A stretch of DNA of 10,563 nucleotides. Source: Geobacter sp. UBA6169. Lineage in GTDB: Bacteria > Desulfobacterota > Desulfuromonadia > Geobacterales > Pseudopelobacteraceae. Of the stretch, positions 7,059 to 10,563 are shown in pieces (position 1 is the first letter of the stretch; every line of letters starts with the position of its first letter). The position numbers were made by a program, and so were the translations under genes. The stretch spans positions 1-10,563 of the forward strand of contig DIUB01000071.1 of NCBI GenBank assembly GCA_002422265.1. Reading direction: 5' to 3'. The notes beneath the pieces were generated by a model. It was given only the letters and a program-made list of their open reading frames with translations, was not told where the DNA came from and made no database searches.

Positions 7059-8266
7059 GCAGCCAGATGCAGGCAGATTACCTGATTATTGGTGCCGGTA
7101 TCATCGGCCTGGCTCTTGCCCGTGAGCTGAAGGCCCGTGTTCCTGACGCAACTATTCTGGTGATCGAGAAAGAGCCGGATGTAGCCAGACACGGCAGTGG
7201 CCGCAACAGCGGTGTCCTGCATGCCGGTTTCTATTATACGGCCGATTCCCTTAAGGCCCGTTTTACCCGTGACGGTAACCGGATGCTGAAGGAGTATGTC
7301 AAGCAACGGGGGCTGGCAATCAATGAGTGCCACAAAGTGGTGGTGGCATCTGATGAGAGCGAGATTGAAGGGGTGCGGGAACTGCAGCGACGTGGCGAGC
7401 GTAACGGGGTGGAGGTACGGATCATTGATGAGCAGGAACTGGCCGAGATCGATCCCAATGCCCGTACCACCCGAATAGCGCTGTATTCCCCCAGCACCGC
7501 AACGGTGGATCCGTCACAGGTCTGTCACGCCCTGCAGGAAGATCTGGAAAGGGCTGGTATTCGTTTTCTGTTTGGTCAGGGGTATGCACGGAGACAGGGG
7601 CAGGACGCCGTGGTTACTGCTGCAGGGGTAACCATCGAGGCCGGTCTGGTCATTAATGCTGCAGGGCTGTATGCTGACAGGATTGCTCGCGATTTCGGTT
7701 TTTCCAACAACTACACCATCATCCCGTTCAAGGGGATTTACCTTAAATACACCGGTAGCGACAAGCCGGTACGAACCAACATCTACCCGGTGCCGAACCT
7801 GAAGAACCCGTTTTTGGGGGTGCATTATACCGTGACTGTTGACGGCACGATCAAGATCGGCCCCACTGCCATCCCGGCGTTCTGGCGCCAGAACTATAAC
7901 GGACTGGATAATTTCAGCCTTGGTGAGCTGTTGGAGATCATCGGCTGGGAATCGCGCCTGTTTCTGGGGGATAACTTCGGTTTCCGTTCTCTGGCGCTGT
8001 CTGAATTGAAAAAGTACGACCGTAGTTACTTTACCGGCCTTGCTACGAAAATGGTCAAGCAGATTGACACAAGTGGCTTTAACCAGTGGAGTAAGCCGGG
8101 AATCCGGGCCCAGCTGCTGAATACCGGCACCAAGGAGTTGGTGATGGATTTTGTGGTGGAAGGGAATAGCCGCAGTGTGCATCTGCTGAATGCGGTGTCG
8201 CCGGCCTTCACCTGCAGCTTCCCCTTTGCCGCTTGGGTGGTTGATCACTATGTCCTGAAGCAGTAA
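7055..8266 (+). CDS. lhgO: L-2-hydroxyglutarate oxidase (FAD-dependent, DAO family)
   Basis: This 403-residue flavoprotein probably oxidises L-2-hydroxyglutarate to 2-oxoglutarate, passing electrons to quinone or oxygen. The FAD-binding Rossmann motif is at 9-40 (DYLIIGAGIIGLALARELK, closing with the acidic residue in VIEKE). The family block RNSGVLHAGFYY is at 50-61, and a C-terminal SVHLLNAVSPAFTCSF resembles the L2HGDH signature. No signal peptide or membrane helix is seen; association with the inner membrane is likely by analogy. The start overlaps the trpG stop (ATGA). The 3' end overlaps the convergent sbtM gene by 19 bp. A related FAD oxidoreductase of the same superfamily is the main alternative. 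Confidence 0.88.
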   Translation: MSSQMQADYLIIGAGIIGLALARELKARVPDATILVIEKEPDVARHGSGRNSGVLHAGFYYTADSLKARFTRDGNRMLKEYVKQRGLAINECHKVVVASDESEIEGVRELQRRGERNGVEVRIIDEQELAEIDPNARTTRIALYSPSTATVDPSQVCHALQEDLERAGIRFLFGQGYARRQGQDAVVTAAGVTIEAGLVINAAGLYADRIARDFGFSNNYTIIPFKGIYLKYTGSDKPVRTNIYPVPNLKNPFLGVHYTVTVDGTIKIGPTAIPAFWRQNYNGLDNFSLGELLEIIGWESRLFLGDNFGFRSLALSELKKYDRSYFTGLATKMVKQIDTSGFNQWSKPGIRAQLLNTGTKELVMDFVVEGNSRSVHLLNAVSPAFTCSFPFAAWVVDHYVLKQ

Positions 8267-9801
8267 GGGTCACGTTGGGTCAGTGGATCCTGTCCAAAGC
8301 TTGCGGTTACTGCCAGGCAGCCGCCACAGACCGGTTTGAGTGAACAGCTGCTGCAGGCGGTTGATCCCTCTCGGTAACGGGCCGCGGTTTCAGAATTGTA
8401 GACCTCTTCCAGACGTTGGGTCAGGATGTTGCCAACGGGAGAGGGGAACTTGCGGCAGGCATGCACCTCGCCATCGGAAAGTACTGCCAGAAAGTTGAAG
8501 GCCGCGCCGCAGCCAAACCCGGCACAACCGCCAAAAAGTTCGTGGTCTTTCTCTTCAAGCAGGATGTTGAGCAGACTGTCTTTCAAGGCCAGCACCGGGT
8601 GGGTGGGAAGGGCAGCCAGGTACTGCTCAAGAAATGTGCGATACTCTTCTTTGGTTGGCAGGGCAAGCTGAGCCCCTTGACCAAACAGTGCCAGGCGGTT
8701 GAAGGTCAGGCCGCCGGTAATCCCTTCCAGCAGCTCTGCCAGTGGTATGACCTGATCAAGGTTGGACCTGGTCAGGGTCAGCATGACCAGGTTGGGTACC
8801 CCCATGTCGGTCAACATCTGCAGAAAAGCAATGGTGCGCCTGAAGTTTCCTTCCCCCCTGATCAGGTCATTCTGTTCTTCCAGCCCTTCCAGGCTTACCT
8901 GGTAATAGACCGGCCGCTGAATAGCCATGATCCGTTCGATCTGGTTTCGCTCGGCTGTATTACCCAGGATTGCCGTCATCAGTCCATGATCGGCAGCAGC
9001 CTGATAGATCTCGAAGAAGTGGGGGTAGAGGAGCGGATTGCCACCGCTGAACGAAACCTGGGGCAGTACATACCGGCTCCAGCAGAAATCACGCAGCTCC
9101 TGCATCAGTGAAAGGGCACGCTCAAGCGGGAACGACTGGCGTTGACTACGGTCATAGCAGTGTTTGCAGTTAAGGTCGCACGCCTGGGTCAGGTGCCACT
9201 GCAGGGTGAATACCTCTGCTGCTGTCTGCTGATCAGGCTGTGCCGTGGTAAACGATGCGTTGCGCCGCAACCGTGATTCCGGTGCAAGCAGAATCCCTTT
9301 GCGGACCGCGTCCCACAGTACAGCATCAAACAGGGCCACCGGTTTGATGGCCTGGTGAGCTGCTTCTTCCGGGCTGATCTGTTCAGTTGTCAACTTCAAG
9401 GCCAGCAGGTGGTCGGCCAGTGCCGTCTCAAAGCGCAGGTTGCGTTGCGTCGGATCAGACCAGATCAGAATCAGCTCTTCACCTGCCTCAATCCGTTCCA
9501 TATCCTGCTTCTTGGCAAAGGTGAGCAGTGGAAGCAGATTGCGCCACGGCACTGAAATGAGCTGCAGTGAGGGGTTCACCATCAGCGACGGTATCTGGTC
9601 AGGCTGCGGTAGTGTTACGTTCATGGCATGGTGGCAGGCCAGTTCAAGGCGTGCCAGTTCAGGCAGCCATTCAGGGTGGGTAAGACCGGCCACCTGTTCA
9701 AGCACTGGTGGAACTGATTCCGGCTGCAGGTCGTGCAGCGAATGACCGAACAGACGACTCCAGGTGGTCTGGCCCAGCAGTTTGCGTGTGGTGGGAAACA
9801 T
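8248..9801 (-). CDS. sbtM: Radical SAM/SPASM peptide maturase of the selenobiotic family (SbtM)
   Basis: This 517-residue cytoplasmic iron-sulfur enzyme probably modifies the SbtA peptide encoded just upstream. The radical SAM cluster motif CDLNCKHC (C208, C212, C215) binds the 4Fe-4S that cleaves S-adenosylmethionine, and SFSGGNPLLYP (250-260) supplies the SAM-binding GGNP. The C-terminal SPASM region has eight cysteines (C426, C431, C449, C483, C486, C492, C495, C514), enough for auxiliary clusters. Residues 1-195 form a long extension lacking a cysteine motif, perhaps for peptide recognition. The ATG at 9801 has GAGG 7-8 nt upstream. The family name (thio/seleno-oxazole maturase) rests on comparative genomics, so the actual reaction is inference. 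The gene lies 103 nt past the sbtA stop, beyond a terminator hairpin. Confidence 0.88.
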   Translation of the reverse strand: MFPTTRKLLGQTTWSRLFGHSLHDLQPESVPPVLEQVAGLTHPEWLPELARLELACHHAMNVTLPQPDQIPSLMVNPSLQLISVPWRNLLPLLTFAKKQDMERIEAGEELILIWSDPTQRNLRFETALADHLLALKLTTEQISPEEAAHQAIKPVALFDAVLWDAVRKGILLAPESRLRRNASFTTAQPDQQTAAEVFTLQWHLTQACDLNCKHCYDRSQRQSFPLERALSLMQELRDFCWSRYVLPQVSFSGGNPLLYPHFFEIYQAAADHGLMTAILGNTAERNQIERIMAIQRPVYYQVSLEGLEEQNDLIRGEGNFRRTIAFLQMLTDMGVPNLVMLTLTRSNLDQVIPLAELLEGITGGLTFNRLALFGQGAQLALPTKEEYRTFLEQYLAALPTHPVLALKDSLLNILLEEKDHELFGGCAGFGCGAAFNFLAVLSDGEVHACRKFPSPVGNILTQRLEEVYNSETAARYREGSTACSSCSLKPVCGGCLAVTASFGQDPLTQRDPYCFRT

Positions 9802-9836
9802 CGGGAACCTCGCTCGGATCGTCAGGATTTTGCATT

Positions 9837-9873
9837 AAAAAAAGGCGACAGGTTGTGAGTAGCACCTGTCGCC
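9837..9873 (-). terminator. Terminator or attenuator between sbtA and sbtM
   Basis: On the minus strand a perfect 10-bp stem (arms 9864-9873 and 9844-9853, GGCGACAGGT type) with a 10-nt loop is followed by seven T residues (plus-strand A-run 9837-9843). It stands about 30 bp after the sbtA stop and 36 bp before the sbtM start. I see no promoter between it and sbtM. Partial read-through would therefore give much sbtA message and little sbtM. Confidence 0.9.
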
Positions 9874-9904
9874 CCGTGTCTGCAACTGTTAACAAAGCCC
9901 GATT

Positions 9905-10213
9905 CTATTTGGCGCCACCGGCGCCCGCTGCTCCGCCTCAGCCACTGCTACCCGGCTTTTTGGCTGGCTTATCTGCCGCTTTTTTGTCCTTTGCCTTTTT
10001 GGTGTCTTCCTTTGCATCCTTGTCAGCGCTCACGGCGCCGGCCTTGCCGCCTCAGCCACTCTTTCCGGCTTCCTTCTGGGGGGTGCTCCCGGCACCCTCC
10101 TTACCACCTCAGCCACTGGCTCCCTGAGCAGTTAGCGGGGTGACAGCCAGGCCTGCAACCAGGCTGGCAATACCCATTCCTGCCAGGAGGGATTTCATCC
10201 GGTCTTTCTCCAT
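9905..10213 (-). CDS. sbtA: Selenocysteine-containing precursor peptide with three in-frame UGA codons (SbtA)
   Basis: This frame of 102 residues (ATG 10213, TAG 9905-9907) was found by reading through three TGA codons at residues 35, 54 and 92. All three are in the motif S-G-U-G-G. The N-terminus MEKDRMKSLLAGMGIASLVA is basic then hydrophobic and ends near LTAQGA, like a secretion signal. The mature part is Gly/Ala/Lys-rich and has no cysteine, with a charged linker at about 64-88. AGGAGG lies 7 nt before the ATG. Each TGA is followed by a stem-loop that fits a bacterial SECIS element. The adjacent radical SAM maturase makes it the probable substrate, with U-G pairs as likely modification sites. 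Ordinary gene calling would truncate it to 34 residues or miss it. Start at Met6 is possible. Expression as a selenoprotein is inferred, not shown. Confidence 0.88.
9911..9925 (-). promoter_or_regulatory. Bacterial SECIS element 3 of sbtA
   Basis: On the minus strand, downstream of the UGA at 9938-9940, GGCGC and GCGCC form a 5-bp stem around the loop CGGTG. The apical loop begins 17 nt after the UGA, as in the other two elements. The loop contains GGU, as in E. coli fdhF. Confidence 0.75.
10024..10040 (-). promoter_or_regulatory. Bacterial SECIS element 2 of sbtA
   Basis: On the minus strand, 11 nt after the UGA at 10052-10054, CGGCGC pairs with GCGCTG (one G-U pair) around the loop CGTGA, a 17-nt element. 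Position and size match elements 1 and 3. Confidence 0.78.
10081..10097 (-). promoter_or_regulatory. Bacterial SECIS element 1 of sbtA
   Basis: On the minus strand, 11 nt after the UGA at 10109-10111, GGGTGC pairs perfectly with GCACCC around the loop CGGGA. The 11-nt spacer and 17-nt stem-loop are the dimensions of the minimal fdhF SECIS that SelB recognises in E. coli. Confidence 0.8.
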
Positions 10214-10220
10214 GACGTAT

Positions 10221-10227
10221 CCTCCTC
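10221..10227 (-). promoter_or_regulatory. Ribosome binding site of sbtA
   Basis: GAGGAGG on the minus strand stands 7 nt before the ATG at 10213. It is among the strongest sites in the window and is a main reason for calling the interrupted frame a gene. Confidence 0.85.
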
Positions 10228-10238
10228 TGTGTAAGGTT

Positions 10239-10257
10239 AGGTGTCCTGATGACACCT
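10239..10257. promoter_or_regulatory. Palindrome at the 5' end of the sbtA transcript
   Basis: AGGTGTC-N5-GACACCT is a perfect 7-bp inverted repeat. It lies just downstream of the predicted sbtA -10, so it would form either a hairpin at the start of the mRNA leader or an operator overlapping the transcription start. Confidence 0.5.
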
Positions 10258-10265
10258 TGTGATCA

Positions 10266-10293
10266 TAAATAGCAATAGATAGGGCTTTGTCAA
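10266..10293 (-). promoter_or_regulatory. Probable sbtA promoter
   Basis: On the minus strand a perfect TTGACA -35 (10288-10293) is followed after 16 nt by TATTTA (10266-10271); a TATGAT 4 nt further on is an alternative -10. The start of transcription would be near 10259, giving a leader of about 46 nt. Confidence 0.55.
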
Positions 10294-10326
10294 ATTACTT
10301 TTTACGTTCCGGTAAATATAGTTGAG

Positions 10327-10346
10327 GGTCCAGCTGCAGCTTGACC
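10327..10346. repeat. Near-perfect palindrome in the valS leader region
   Basis: GGTC-C-AGC-TGCA-GCT-T-GACC forms a 20-bp palindrome with a single mismatched pair, about 65 bp before valS. A TATAGT (10317-10322) just upstream may be the valS -10, though its -35 is poor. I see no T-box features in this short leader. Confidence 0.4.
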
Positions 10347-10411
10347 GTGGCGGCGGCTGAGAGTATAACCACAAGATTCATCAAAACCAGATAAAGGCAG
10401 GGAAATCAGTA

Positions 10412-10563
10412 ATGTCGAGTAAAGAACTGGCAAAGGGGTATGAACCCCACGATGTTGAAAAAAAATGGTACGATCAGTGGCAGGCACAGGGATATTTTCA
10501 TGCCAACGAGACCTCGCCCCGCACGCCTTACAGTATTGTCATCCCGCCGCCCAATGTGACCGG
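10412..10563 (+). CDS. valS: Valyl-tRNA synthetase, N-terminal fragment (runs off window end)
   Basis: The first 50 complete codons begin MSSKELAKGYEPHDVEKKWY and reach the conserved IVIPPPNVTG that precedes the class I HIGH motif in valyl-tRNA synthetases. The enzyme charges tRNA-Val in the cytoplasm. The ATG at 10412 is preceded by a modest purine-rich site (AGGCAGGGAAA). The gene is divergent from sbtA across a 198-bp region. The rest of the enzyme, including catalytic and editing domains, lies outside the window. Confidence 0.93.
   Translation, partial: MSSKELAKGYEPHDVEKKWYDQWQAQGYFHANETSPRTPYSIVIPPPNVT

Larger units (their letters stand above)
9936..10117 (-). repeat. Three copies of the AGTGGCTGAGG selenocysteine motif repeat
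   Basis: The 11-mer AGTGGCTGAGG (coding for S-G-U-G) occurs on the minus strand at 10107-10117, 10050-10060 and 9936-9946. The gaps between starts are 57 and 114 bp, that is 19 and 38 codons. The exact two-to-one spacing suggests descent from a 19-codon tandem array in which one copy lost its motif, although three copies are few. Confidence 0.7.

Noticed and set aside
8416..9111. Plus-strand open frame of 231 codons
   Set aside because: It lies entirely opposite the radical SAM and SPASM coding region of sbtM and shows no protein family features.
9708..10127. A long open frame on the plus strand (139 codons, with repeated PPQPL) opposite sbtA and the sbtM start
   Set aside because: It is the antisense of the sbtA Gly/Sec repeats, crosses both genes and the terminator, and lacks a ribosome binding site. 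The minus-strand frame explains the repeats and hairpins far better.

Overview
This window most likely comes from a Geobacter/Trichlorobacter-type Desulfuromonadales bacterium. The evidence is the mix of a CheV-type CheW-REC protein, a DUF3553 protein, a Tex protein, and above all a selenocysteine-rich peptide beside a radical SAM/SPASM maturase of the selenobiotic (Sbt) type, a pairing I know mainly from Geobacter relatives. Codon use is uniform, and I see no insertion sequence, phage gene, CRISPR array, rRNA or tRNA.

Layout. (1) 1-272, minus strand: the start of a pyruvate carboxylase gene cut by the window edge. (2) 464-1402, minus: CheV-like chemotaxis coupling protein with its own terminator and a probable sigma-70 promoter. 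(3) 1535-3316, plus: trpE followed closely by a small parvulin prolyl isomerase, probably one transcript. (4) 3317-3595, minus: a DUF3553 protein whose stop codon abuts the parvulin stop. (5) 3697-5979, plus: tex. (6) 5980-6470: a non-coding stretch rich in hairpins that ends in a strong terminator, followed by the trpG promoter. (7) 6471-8266, plus: trpG and lhgO, overlapping by ATGA. (8) 8248-10213, minus: the Sbt locus, convergent with lhgO. (9) 10412 to the end, plus: the start of valS.

The most interesting content is the Sbt locus. On the minus strand at 9905-10213 there is a 102-residue reading frame with a good ribosome binding site. Conventional gene finding misses it because three in-frame UGA codons interrupt it. 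Each UGA sits in the same Ser-Gly-Sec-Gly-Gly motif. Each is followed by an 11-nt spacer and then a 17-nt stem-loop, the geometry of the E. coli fdhF SECIS element. The frame has no cysteine codon and ends in UAG. The N-terminus looks like a secretion signal. Downstream, after a terminator that probably attenuates transcription, lies a 517-residue radical SAM/SPASM protein. Together they look like a precursor (SbtA) and maturase (SbtM) for a ribosomally made, selenocysteine-based modified peptide. The family has been predicted by comparative genomics; the product and chemistry are, to my knowledge, unproven.

The remaining genes are mostly housekeeping. TrpE and TrpG are the two subunits of anthranilate synthase but are encoded about 3.5 kb apart in separate transcription units. 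TrpG is translationally coupled to an L-2-hydroxyglutarate oxidase, for which no metabolic link is obvious.
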